A stretch of 28,499 nt of DNA from Anaerolineaceae bacterium. Its GTDB lineage: Bacteria; Chloroflexota; Anaerolineae; Anaerolineales; Anaerolineaceae. Shown here piece after piece: positions 1-7,495 of this stretch. The stretch spans positions 1 through 28,499 of the forward strand of contig JAQTMA010000029.1 in assembly GCA_028714615.1 (NCBI GenBank), given 5' to 3'. Numbering within the stretch: position 1 is the stretch's first letter; the number at the start of each line of letters is the position of its first letter. The notes beneath the pieces are model-generated. The model was not told where the DNA came from. It saw only the letters and a program-made list of their open reading frames with translations, and made no database searches. Position numbers and translations under genes: made by a program.

Positions 1-93
1 CCTGGCACACTTCCTGAAACCGAAATATCCAATCACATGTTCTTCACGGTGAGCAATGGGAAATTTTACCTTCCCATCATCACGAATCAATAA
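1..93 (+). CDS. C-terminal fragment of a probable secreted protein
   Basis: Frame 1 is open from the first base to a TAA at 91-93, giving 30 residues that end in FYLPIITNQ. The 5' part lies outside the window, so the family cannot be named. From memory, many exported Chloroflexota proteins end with a short tail of the type (V/I)YLP(L/I)(V/I), and this end resembles it. That is the only hint of an extracellular protein. The fragment is short enough that an open frame could occur by chance. Confidence 0.4.
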   Translation, partial: PGTLPETEISNHMFFTVSNGKFYLPIITNQ

Positions 94-216
94 AGAAAAC
101 GAATACCGATATTTAGAACTGCATTACCTGTTTGCTAGAAAGAGTCTTGATCCATAACCGCGCTTGAGCGTTCATCTCGCTCGCCGATGTTGCGAAGCCC
201 AAAGAGGCAGTGACGC

Positions 217-2160
217 ATGTCGAACCCAGAGACTTTATTTGTTGGTCGTTATCAGCTCCTCAGGCAAATTGGGCATGGCGGCATGGCGGTTGTTTACCTG
301 GCCCGGGATGTGAAGACCCAACAAAAAGTAGCCGTTAAAGCCCTCTCCAACCAACCGGTTTCATCCGATGAGTATCGCGCCCGCTTCCGGAAAGAAGCCA
401 AAGCCCTATGCCAGCTTTCACATCCAAACATCGTTCGTATCCTGGACTATGGCGAGGTGCGCGGCCGGCCATGCATGATTCTGGAGTGGGTCGGGGGCGG
501 CACCCTGGCGGACCGAATGGGCATGCCGCTTCCCATTTCGGAAGCGGCCGGTTTGATCTTGCCGATCGCGCAGGCCTTGCAGTATGCTCATGAGCAAGGC
601 GTCATCCACCGAGATGTGAAACCTGGGAATATCCTGTTAACCGAACAGGGGCAACCGCGCCTTACCGATTTTGGAATCGCAAAGTCGTTCATCCAGAAGC
701 CTGCCGTCGACCTGACCGACCCGGGCACCGGAATCGGAACTCCTGAATACATGGCGCCTGAACAGGCTCTCGGCCAGCCCATTGACCTGCGGGTCGATAT
801 CTATTCTCTTGGCGTCATCTTATTTGAGCTGGTCACCGGCCGCAAACCGTATACAGGCGATACCCCGCTCGGCACGATGATGCAGCATACTACCCAACCC
901 TTGCCGCGCGTCCGAGAATTCGTTCCGGATATCCCGGAAGAAGTCGAGCGGGTGCTGTTCAAGGCTTTGGCGAAGGATCCTGCCGATCGTTACCAATCCA
1001 TGGACGAGTTCGCTGCGGTGCTGGAGAAATTCGTTCTCGGACAAAAGCTCAGCACCAAAGAAGCCCCACCGCTGCCACGCAACACCGGAAAGGTGATCAT
1101 CCCGCGTCCTGTGGTTGTTGTACCGCAGGTGAAGCTGAATCTACCCAGGTGGGCGCTCCCCGCAGGCATTGGCGCCCTGGTGGTCGTCGCCATATTGGCA
1201 GTAGCTTTGCTCGGAAAATTGAAACCTCAGGCTGCCAATGCCAATGGCCAATTGGCATATATCACCGACCTATCCGGAGAGGTACAGGTTGATAACGGTG
1301 ATAGCCCTGTCTCAGCCCGGCGGGGGGCATTGATGGCTCAATCCCCTCGTACCACCTTGAAAACCAATTTGGGCTCCGCTCACCTGGGGATGCCGGATGG
1401 CTCGCTGCTGGTGATGGATGCGCAAACGGCCATCGAATTCGGCAGTCTGAATAACCCTCAACCCGATAAACCCCTGGCCTTCAACCTGGTTTATGGGCGG
1501 GTGCTGGTCAGTAACGGAAAAGAAAACCAGGTAGCCTTTAATGCCCTCATGGGAGGCAAGCTGATCGTCGTGGGAACCAGCGCCATGCTGGGTCTGCAAG
1601 CCCAACCGCCGGATGGCTCAATTCAGGACATTGATTGCCTGGCAGGCGCTTGCCAGGTGAAAGTTGGGAATGGCTACCTGACCATCAACGCGGGGCAGCA
1701 TGTTCGCCTGGGAAAAGACGGCATTCCCCAGCAACCCGGCAGCGTCCAATATGGAGACTGGGCTGCGCTCGGCGGCGCTCTGGTGGCAGCGATTTCGCCC
1801 TCCAATACACCGACGAACCTACCGGTTACCGCCACGTTCACGCTCGCCCCGTCGAGTACCCTCATTCCCACTCTCCTGGCGACCACTGCCATGCCACCGG
1901 CGACTATGCCCCCCACTGCAACAATGACTTCCTCTGCTACCGCATCGCAGACAGCTACTGCAATTGCGACCAGTACATGGGTCTGGATTCCTCCGACGAA
2001 AACGAAACGACCTACGGCTACCGAAGAGCCGCCGCCTCCACCCGCAACGGCCACGAATCCGCCGCCGCCTCCTCCTACGGCGACCCCCTTCCCGACCTAT
2101 ACACCTCCACCGCCGACTGAGTTCCCAACCTATACGGTCGAGCCGCCTGTCGGTGGCTGA
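217..2160 (+). CDS. Transmembrane Ser/Thr protein kinase with FecR-like outer domain and Pro/Thr-rich tail
   Basis: A Hanks-type (PknB-like) kinase that would phosphorylate Ser/Thr on cytoplasmic proteins. The kinase domain spans about residues 11-272. It has the glycine loop GHGGMAVVY (19-27), ATP-binding Lys41, catalytic HRD at 131-133 with Lys135, DFG at 151-153 and APE at 180-182, so it should be active. One membrane segment follows at about 313-334. The outer part (about 345-520) resembles a FecR-type domain: repeated short beta strands, a 'G.V' opening, and a 'GSAHLGMPDGSLLVMD' stretch like the 'dGS.l.l' core of FecR. The last 110 residues are Thr/Pro/Ala-rich with runs of five and six prolines, probably an unstructured wall-spanning tail. 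PASTA repeats, usual in PknB, are absent. The start is supported by AAAGAGG at 201-207, 9 nt upstream. The gene looks monocistronic and is followed by a hairpin. Confidence 0.93.
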   Translation: MSNPETLFVGRYQLLRQIGHGGMAVVYLARDVKTQQKVAVKALSNQPVSSDEYRARFRKEAKALCQLSHPNIVRILDYGEVRGRPCMILEWVGGGTLADRMGMPLPISEAAGLILPIAQALQYAHEQGVIHRDVKPGNILLTEQGQPRLTDFGIAKSFIQKPAVDLTDPGTGIGTPEYMAPEQALGQPIDLRVDIYSLGVILFELVTGRKPYTGDTPLGTMMQHTTQPLPRVREFVPDIPEEVERVLFKALAKDPADRYQSMDEFAAVLEKFVLGQKLSTKEAPPLPRNTGKVIIPRPVVVVPQVKLNLPRWALPAGIGALVVVAILAVALLGKLKPQAANANGQLAYITDLSGEVQVDNGDSPVSARRGALMAQSPRTTLKTNLGSAHLGMPDGSLLVMDAQTAIEFGSLNNPQPDKPLAFNLVYGRVLVSNGKENQVAFNALMGGKLIVVGTSAMLGLQAQPPDGSIQDIDCLAGACQVKVGNGYLTINAGQHVRLGKDGIPQQPGSVQYGDWAALGGALVAAISPSNTPTNLPVTATFTLAPSSTLIPTLLATTAMPPATMPPTATMTSSATASQTATAIATSTWVWIPPTKTKRPTATEEPPPPPATATNPPPPPPTATPFPTYTPPPPTEFPTYTVEPPVGG

Positions 2161-2185
2161 AGAACCTTGAGCTAGAATAGTCAAA

Positions 2186-2210
2186 CGGGGCAGGTCGCAG
2201 ACCTGCCCCG
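2186..2210 (+). terminator. Stem-loop after the kinase gene
   Basis: A perfect 11-bp GC-rich stem (2186-2196 pairing with 2200-2210) with a GCA loop begins 25 nt after the kinase stop codon. No T tract follows, so it may be a weak terminator or an mRNA 3'-end stabiliser. Confidence 0.55.
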
Positions 2211-2251
2211 ATCTGTATGGCTGATTCGTAAGATTCTCGACGACAGAAAGG

Positions 2252-2284
2252 GGTCATTATGGGTATAATAAATCTATAATGACC
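2252..2284 (+). promoter_or_regulatory. Promoter -10 box framed by a 9-bp inverted repeat (hydroxylase gene)
   Basis: A consensus TATAAT lies at 2264-2269, with only a poor -35 (CGACAG) 17 bp upstream. The 9-bp arms GGTCATTAT (2252-2260) and ATAATGACC (2276-2284) are perfect inverted repeats separated by 15 bp and enclose the -10 element. A repressor dimer bound here would block RNA polymerase, so this is a good operator candidate for the hydroxylase gene 92 nt downstream. The regulator is unknown. Confidence 0.5.
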
Positions 2285-2375
2285 TGAAGAGATGCCATCC
2301 AACCCAGGTAACCATCCGGAAGCGGTGTGTCATCCAGAGAACTACGATGGGATCTGGGTTCGCAAGGGGAAAATA

Positions 2376-3392
2376 ATGAGCGAAAACCAAAACCGTACGT
2401 ACTATACTGGGGATATCGCCGGTCAAAGCATCGATCCTACCCGCGAATATACTGCCGCCACACAAGAAATCACGTTTACCGCTGAACAGCAGGGCATCTG
2501 GGCGGACCTTTTCGCGGGAATTCACAGGCCGTATCTTTTGGAGCACCTCTGTCACGTATTTATCGATGGATTAGCCTTATTGCAGCTCGATCCGCTGCGC
2601 ATCCCCACGGTTGCATTTCTCAACGAGCGCATCCACCCGCGCACCGGATGGCGCATCGAGCGCACCGCTGTTCGCTACACCCCTGCCGATGACTGGTATG
2701 CCAAGTTTGCCCAGCGCATCTTTATGATCACCGATTACCTGCGTACTCGTGACCAGATGGAGTTTACGCCTGAGCCGGACATGTTCCACGACATCTTTGG
2801 TCATTTGCCTTACCTGACCCAGGATTTTTACGCGCGCATTGAGGATAAGTTTGCCCCGGCATATCGAAAAGCGACTCCGGAAGAGAAAGAAGTGATCAAA
2901 CGCCTGGCATGGTACAGCACCGAATTTGGATTGGTTTTGGAAGATGGACGTTTCAAGGTATTCGGCGCTGGAACGATTTCAGGCCGCAGCGAGCTGGCCA
3001 ACACCATCATGGAATTCTACCGCCTCAGCCGCGACAATATCATCGATTATTCTGGTGATGTATTCGGGCAGCTCCAGGAGCACTACCTTGCCCACCAGGC
3101 AGATATCAACCGGCTGGTTGCCGGGGTGAACGCGCTGCACCAACGTGGACAGATGTCATCCAAGGAACAGGGATGGAACGTCTTTCACTCTTTGTACCGC
3201 CAGTTAGGGATTGCTCACGAAGGGTACATTGGAGGTGATGTCATCCTGGCGCCGTTCGACATTGAAACGATAGCCCAAATCCCGAAGACCGTCTATGCGT
3301 TTAACCCTATGTTCTTCGTCTGTGAATCGTTCACACAGATGGATGCGTTGCTGGATTCTTATTTGAAACCGATTGCAGCTCGAAGCAGTTGA
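2376..3392 (+). CDS. phhA: Aromatic amino acid hydroxylase (phenylalanine 4-monooxygenase type)
   Basis: A pterin- and Fe(II)-dependent hydroxylase that probably converts phenylalanine to tyrosine with O2; a tryptophan preference cannot be excluded. The iron-ligand pattern is complete: FHDIFGH gives His138 and His143, and YSTEFGL gives Glu183. These spacings (5 and 40 residues) are those of the family. The start is placed at the ATG at 2376 because AAGGGG lies just upstream; an in-frame ATG at 2292 would add 28 residues with no family character. At 338 aa it is somewhat longer than many bacterial single-domain enzymes (about 260-300 aa), and no ACT regulatory domain is visible. It converges on the PLP decarboxylase gene with only 24 bp between them. 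No pterin dehydratase (phhB) gene is nearby. Confidence 0.9.
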   Translation: MSENQNRTYYTGDIAGQSIDPTREYTAATQEITFTAEQQGIWADLFAGIHRPYLLEHLCHVFIDGLALLQLDPLRIPTVAFLNERIHPRTGWRIERTAVRYTPADDWYAKFAQRIFMITDYLRTRDQMEFTPEPDMFHDIFGHLPYLTQDFYARIEDKFAPAYRKATPEEKEVIKRLAWYSTEFGLVLEDGRFKVFGAGTISGRSELANTIMEFYRLSRDNIIDYSGDVFGQLQEHYLAHQADINRLVAGVNALHQRGQMSSKEQGWNVFHSLYRQLGIAHEGYIGGDVILAPFDIETIAQIPKTVYAFNPMFFVCESFTQMDALLDSYLKPIAARSS

Positions 3393-3416
3393 CGGCGGGC
3401 TCCACCGGGAATGCCG

Positions 3417-4790
3417 CTACCTGTGGGCAGCCCGGAGCATAGCTTCGATACTGCGCTCCACATCCTCATCGGTTGTCGCCCATGAACTCACGCTGATGCG
3501 CATGGCAGTTTGTGCTTGCCAAACGGTTCCGCCGCACCAGCAGGTGCCATCCGATTGGATGTTGGCAATCACCCTCCGATTTTCTTCAGCATCCCCAAAA
3601 GAAACTAACACCTGGTTTAAAACCACATCGTTCAGCACCCGATAGCCGTGCGCCTGCAACGCTTCTGCAAAGCGCCTGGCCTGACGGCAGGAGCGTTCGA
3701 TCATCTCCGCAACGCCATCCCGACCCAGGCTGCGTAAAGCTGCCCAAACTTCCACCCCGCGCGCCCGGCGCGATAATTCCGGCGTGAAGTCCGAAGGGTT
3801 CCGAAAGGGGGTATCCGTGGGCAGGTATTCGGCGGTGATTGCCATGGCGGCGCGCAGTGCATTTGCATCGCGGACGAATGCCAGGCCGCTGTCATAGGGG
3901 ACGTTCAGCCACTTGTGCGCGTCTGTTGCCCATGAATCGGCTTCGGTGAGTCCGGTTGTGAGCGCAGCTTTCGAAAGAGTCGCCAGGGCCCATAAACCGA
4001 AAGCGCCGTCTATATGAACCCAGGCGCCGGCATGGTGGGCGGATGCAATCACCTCCGGAAATGGATCAAATGACCCCGTGTTGACGTTGCCGGCTTGCAG
4101 GCAGACGATTGTGGGACCCGAGATATGCGGCATCGCATCGCGCGTGATCCTGCCCTGAGCGTCAACCGGCACTTTTACGACGCGGTTTCGGCCGAATCCG
4201 ACCAATCCTAACGATTTAATCAGCGATGGGTGGGCCTCAGCGCCTACGATGACCGTTATTGATGGTGCGCCGAACAAACCATCCGCTTCGACATTCCAGC
4301 CTGCCATCTCAAGCACGCTATGACGGGCGGCTGTCAGGCATGTGAAGTTGGCCATCGTCGCTCCGGTGACAAATGCTCCCCCACTCTGGGCGGGTAGATG
4401 GAGGAGATCGACCAACCATCTCAGGGCGATTTGTTCCAGCTTTGCGGTTCCGGGGGTGGCGGTGAAGTAAGCCGAATTCTGGTCCCAGGCGCCAGCCAGC
4501 CAATTAGCCGCCAGGGTGACTGGTAGTGAGCCTCCGATGACAAATCCGAAAAAGCGCGCACCTGCCATTGCCATCGTCGCCGGAGAGCCTACTTCGTCGA
4601 GGAGCTGGAGGACTTCCTGAGGTGGACAGGGTCTTTGGGGAAAAGGTTCGTCCAGTACCCCCAGATGGGTGACTGCTTCGGGCGGCGGCGCCACGCTTCG
4701 TTCGGGCAATCCAACCAGGTAGGCAATCGAACGGCGGGCGGCATCTTCCAAGAGCTCATTCGTGGATAACTTCATAAAACCCCGTTTCAT
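3417..4790 (-). CDS. PLP-dependent group II decarboxylase (aromatic-L-amino-acid decarboxylase-like)
   Basis: A cytoplasmic fold-type I PLP enzyme of the aromatic amino acid/tyrosine/glutamate decarboxylase family, which removes CO2 from an amino acid to give an amine. The PLP lysine is Lys293 in DAHKWLNVPYDSG, the family's (N/D)xHKW motif. HIDGAFG carries the Asp that binds the pyridine nitrogen, and AEAHPS carries the His expected to stack on PLP. Length (457 aa) is normal. Substrate cannot be read from sequence; the neighbouring aromatic amino acid hydroxylase hints at an aromatic substrate. A second ATG at 4775 has CGGGG just upstream and may be the real start. A good sigma-70-type promoter lies at 4829-4857. 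Confidence 0.85.
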   Translation of the reverse strand: MKRGFMKLSTNELLEDAARRSIAYLVGLPERSVAPPPEAVTHLGVLDEPFPQRPCPPQEVLQLLDEVGSPATMAMAGARFFGFVIGGSLPVTLAANWLAGAWDQNSAYFTATPGTAKLEQIALRWLVDLLHLPAQSGGAFVTGATMANFTCLTAARHSVLEMAGWNVEADGLFGAPSITVIVGAEAHPSLIKSLGLVGFGRNRVVKVPVDAQGRITRDAMPHISGPTIVCLQAGNVNTGSFDPFPEVIASAHHAGAWVHIDGAFGLWALATLSKAALTTGLTEADSWATDAHKWLNVPYDSGLAFVRDANALRAAMAITAEYLPTDTPFRNPSDFTPELSRRARGVEVWAALRSLGRDGVAEMIERSCRQARRFAEALQAHGYRVLNDVVLNQVLVSFGDAEENRRVIANIQSDGTCWCGGTVWQAQTAMRISVSSWATTDEDVERSIEAMLRAAHR

Positions 4791-4828
4791 TACAATAATA
4801 GGTGTAAAATAGTAGACAATTATTATCC

Positions 4829-4857
4829 AATATACTGAATATTTGTGGTTAAGTCAA
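4829..4857 (-). promoter_or_regulatory. Sigma-70-type promoter of the PLP decarboxylase gene
   Basis: On the minus strand TTGACT (4857-4852) is separated by exactly 17 bp from TATATT (4834-4829). Transcription would begin near 4822, giving a leader of about 30-45 nt. Confidence 0.6.
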
Positions 4858-4929
4858 TGCGAATGATGTTCGATAATCTTGGCATTGTCCCCGCACTTCA
4901 GTACCGGCGAATGGATGCAGCCCGAAAAA

Positions 4930-4951
4930 ATGAATGTAAGAAACCATTCAT
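4930..4951. other. 7-bp inverted repeat in the 250-bp divergent spacer
   Basis: ATGAATG (4930-4936) and CATTCAT (4945-4951) form a perfect 7-bp inverted repeat with an 8-nt spacer. Read on the minus strand it is followed by six T residues, so it could be a weak terminator shielding the decarboxylase promoter, or a protein-binding site. The rest of spacer 4791-5040 shows no gene. Confidence 0.3.
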
Positions 4952-5040
4952 CCTTGCTTATCCTGCTTGTAACTTGTTTAGGATACAAAGTGAGGACTGG
5001 AAATAGAAATGGATGATTGTGAAAGGAGTGCTAAAGAAAA

Positions 5041-5610
5041 ATGAATCCCATCATGAAACAAGAGCTAACCTCAGGCGGTAAAGAAGTCGCTACGCTTGCA
5101 GGGGGTTGCTTCTGGTGCCTGGAAGCCGTGTTTGACCACCTGAAAGGCGTCGCGGATGTCGTCTCCGGCTACTCGGGCGGCGAGACGCCGAACCCAAGTT
5201 ACCGGCAGGTGAGTTCGGGCGGAACCGGGCATGCCGAGGTAGTGCAGATCACCTTTGACCCGGCCGTTATCAGCTTTGGCGAAATCTTGAAGGTATTCTT
5301 CACCATCCACGACCCGACCACCCTCAACCGTCAGGGGAACGATGTCGGCGCACAGTACCGCTCGGCGATCTTCTACCATTCCCCACAGCAGAAAGCCACG
5401 GCAGAGCAGGTGATCCACGAGCTTGAGGGAGAAGGAATTTGGGAGCGGCGCTTCGTCACAGAGGTAACCCCGTTTTCTGCGTTCTACCCGGCGGAGGATT
5501 ACCACCAGGAGTACTTCGAACGAAATCCAGACCAGCCATATTGCCAGGTTATCATTGCCCCCAAAGTTGCCAAGTTCCGTAAGGTCTATATGGAACAACT
5601 GAAAGCCTGA
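5041..5610 (+). CDS. msrA: Peptide-methionine (S)-S-oxide reductase MsrA
   Basis: Reduces the S-epimer of methionine sulfoxide, free or in proteins, repairing oxidative damage with thioredoxin-derived electrons. The signature GGCFWCLE at residues 21-28 contains the catalytic Cys23. Further family motifs are visible: VVSGYSGGETPNPSYRQVSS, HAEVVQITFDP, FFTIHDPTTLNRQGNDVGAQYRS and the C-terminal AEDYHQEY. Length (189 aa) is typical, and no MsrB domain is fused. AAAGGAG at 5022-5028 supports the ATG at 5041 over the in-frame ATG at 5053. The gene appears monocistronic and converges on the SLC13-type transporter with 9 bp between stop codons. Confidence 0.97.
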   Translation: MNPIMKQELTSGGKEVATLAGGCFWCLEAVFDHLKGVADVVSGYSGGETPNPSYRQVSSGGTGHAEVVQITFDPAVISFGEILKVFFTIHDPTTLNRQGNDVGAQYRSAIFYHSPQQKATAEQVIHELEGEGIWERRFVTEVTPFSAFYPAEDYHQEYFERNPDQPYCQVIIAPKVAKFRKVYMEQLKA

Positions 5611-5619
5611 CCTGTTGGC

Positions 5620-7458
5620 TTATAATCCCCAAAACAGGAGCATGCCGGCCAGCAGCATGAAAAAAGAGATCAGGCTTAACAGCCAACCAACCCGAAAGAA
5701 ATCATTGAAGGTGTAATTGGCTGGCGCCATCATCAGGATATTAACCGGGTGAGCCATGGGCGTGAAGAAGGAGGCAGAACAACCGATGGCTGTTGCCACT
5801 GCGATAGCCTGGGGGCTGGTCCCCAGGCTGATGGCTGCGCTGATAGCGATTGGTCCGGTGACCAGCGCGGTCACCTGGCCGCCCATCACCTGGGTCAAGA
5901 GAGAAGTGAACAGGAAAGCGCCGGCCGCTAAACCGAGCGACCCCAGCGGGCGCACCAACGCCAGCAAACCGTGGCCGAGCATATTCGCCAACCCCGTCTG
6001 CACCATCGCCAGGCTCACCGTATACATTCCAGCGATCAGGAAGATCGCCTGCCATTCCACAGCCTGATAGGCGTCATCCATGCGGAGAACCCCGGTGAGT
6101 ATGATAAAGAGAGCCGCTGCCAGCATGGCCAGGTAGACCGGGAAGCCAACCAATGAAGCGACCACCCCGGCCAGGATCGCCCCAACGGCAAGAAATGCAG
6201 CCCGGCGAAAGATGGGTTGGTCGCCCAGATTCGATTCCAACACGAGAAAATCCGGGCTTTTTTGCAGCGCGCGCAATTTTTGAGGAGGACCGATCAACAG
6301 CAGTGAATCGCCCAACTGCAAGGTAAAATCCGCCACGCTCGTGCGATAGCTGCGGTTCATTCTCCACAAGGCGACCGCGGTAAATCCAAACTGATTCCGG
6401 AAATTCAGTTCTTTCAGGGAACGGCCTTCTACTTTCGAGTGGGGGGCGGGCATCGCCTCAACAAAAGTGACCCCTCGCCGGCTGAGAGGTTCGCCATCCC
6501 CATGCTTGCTGATCGCTAATCGCTGCCCGACCAGTTGGCTCACACGCTCTTCCCGTCCCACAATCACCAGGATATCACCTGTATGGATAGTATCATGCGG
6601 AGATGGCGAGAAAAACGAATGCCCATCATGCAGGATGGCTGCCACGGCTATCCCCAACCGTTCACCAATCCCGGTCTCTTGTAAGGTTTTCCCATCGTAG
6701 GGGGAGCCGGGTAAGAGTCTGGCTTCCCACAGACGCTCGCCGAGCTGGTAATACTTCTCCAATTGGCTGCCTGTCGGACGCGTCACGAGGTGTTCGGCGG
6801 GAGGAGTCCGGGCGGGAAGCAAACGTTTTCCAAGAAGAGCCAGGTATAGGATGCCGGCGATGGCGATCAACCCCCCGGTCGGGGTAAAGTCCAGAACATT
6901 CAGGGGTTTTTGCGGTGGGTTGGCGGTCAGGAGCAGGTTGCTGACGATGATATTTGCGGTGGTGAAATAGGTGGCTGCACCGCCTAATAAACTCCCGTAG
7001 GCCACCGGGATGAGCAGCTTGCTGGGTTTGATACCGGTCTGCCGCGAGGTCTCCATAGCGCTGGGGAGTACCAACGCTCCCGCTGCCAGGTTGTTCATAA
7101 AGAGGGAAAGCAGGGCGGTTACCCCGGAGAAAAGGGCAATTTGACGAACCTCAGAGTTCCCTCCCAATGCGAGCATGCGGCGGGCCACCCAGCGGGTAAT
7201 TCCACTCTGCTCTAACCCCCTGGTCAGGATAAACAGGGCAAGCAAGGTCAAAACGACCGGCTGGCCGAACCCCTGGATCGCCCTGGCTGAGTTTTCGGGG
7301 GTACCCGCCGGCCCCAACATGGCCAAACCGAAGAACTGGGCTGCGCCGAGTAAGAGCGCAATCAACAGGGCGGCCAGGTCGACCCGCAGCCGGCTCATCG
7401 CGACGGCTCCCAGCGGGATTGCAACGATCAGGATGAGGAGAACCTGTGTATTCGTCAT
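5620..7458 (-). CDS. SLC13/SAC1-type transporter with two RCK_C (TrkA-C) domains
   Basis: A polytopic inner-membrane permease of the DASS/SLC13 type (612 aa). Hydrophobic helices fill residues 1-215 and about 415-612. Between them lie two soluble RCK_C (TrkA-C) domains, at about 232-313 ('GERLGIAVAAILHDGHSF...GDILVIVG') and 320-402 ('FTAVALWR...LGDSLLLIG'). This is the layout of bacterial and algal sodium-coupled anion (often sulfate) transporters of the SAC1 group. Motifs SLFMNNLAAGALVLP and GSLLGGAATYFTTANIIVSN match the paired half-repeat regions, though the usual Gly-Thr-Ser-Asn segment reads TTAN here, so the substrate is uncertain. It is the last gene of a three-gene minus-strand cluster, 37 bp after the DsbA-like gene. 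Confidence 0.85.
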   Translation of the reverse strand: MTNTQVLLILIVAIPLGAVAMSRLRVDLAALLIALLLGAAQFFGLAMLGPAGTPENSARAIQGFGQPVVLTLLALFILTRGLEQSGITRWVARRMLALGGNSEVRQIALFSGVTALLSLFMNNLAAGALVLPSAMETSRQTGIKPSKLLIPVAYGSLLGGAATYFTTANIIVSNLLLTANPPQKPLNVLDFTPTGGLIAIAGILYLALLGKRLLPARTPPAEHLVTRPTGSQLEKYYQLGERLWEARLLPGSPYDGKTLQETGIGERLGIAVAAILHDGHSFFSPSPHDTIHTGDILVIVGREERVSQLVGQRLAISKHGDGEPLSRRGVTFVEAMPAPHSKVEGRSLKELNFRNQFGFTAVALWRMNRSYRTSVADFTLQLGDSLLLIGPPQKLRALQKSPDFLVLESNLGDQPIFRRAAFLAVGAILAGVVASLVGFPVYLAMLAAALFIILTGVLRMDDAYQAVEWQAIFLIAGMYTVSLAMVQTGLANMLGHGLLALVRPLGSLGLAAGAFLFTSLLTQVMGGQVTALVTGPIAISAAISLGTSPQAIAVATAIGCSASFFTPMAHPVNILMMAPANYTFNDFFRVGWLLSLISFFMLLAGMLLFWGL

Positions 7459-7495
7459 GTGTACTGTTAACTATCCCCCCGCTGAGATCAGATTC

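Noticed and set aside
1674..2184. Open frames opposite and alongside the Pro/Thr-rich end of the kinase gene
   Set aside because: Their products are Arg-, Gly- or Val-rich low complexity caused by the CCG/ACC repeats of the real gene; the kinase frame explains the region.
2292..2375. N-terminal extension of the aromatic amino acid hydroxylase
   Set aside because: The 28 added residues look unlike any family member, and the ATG at 2376 has its own AAGGGG site.
5071..5598. 175-codon frame antisense to msrA
   Set aside because: MsrA is complete with all motifs; the antisense product resembles no family and has no ribosome-binding site.
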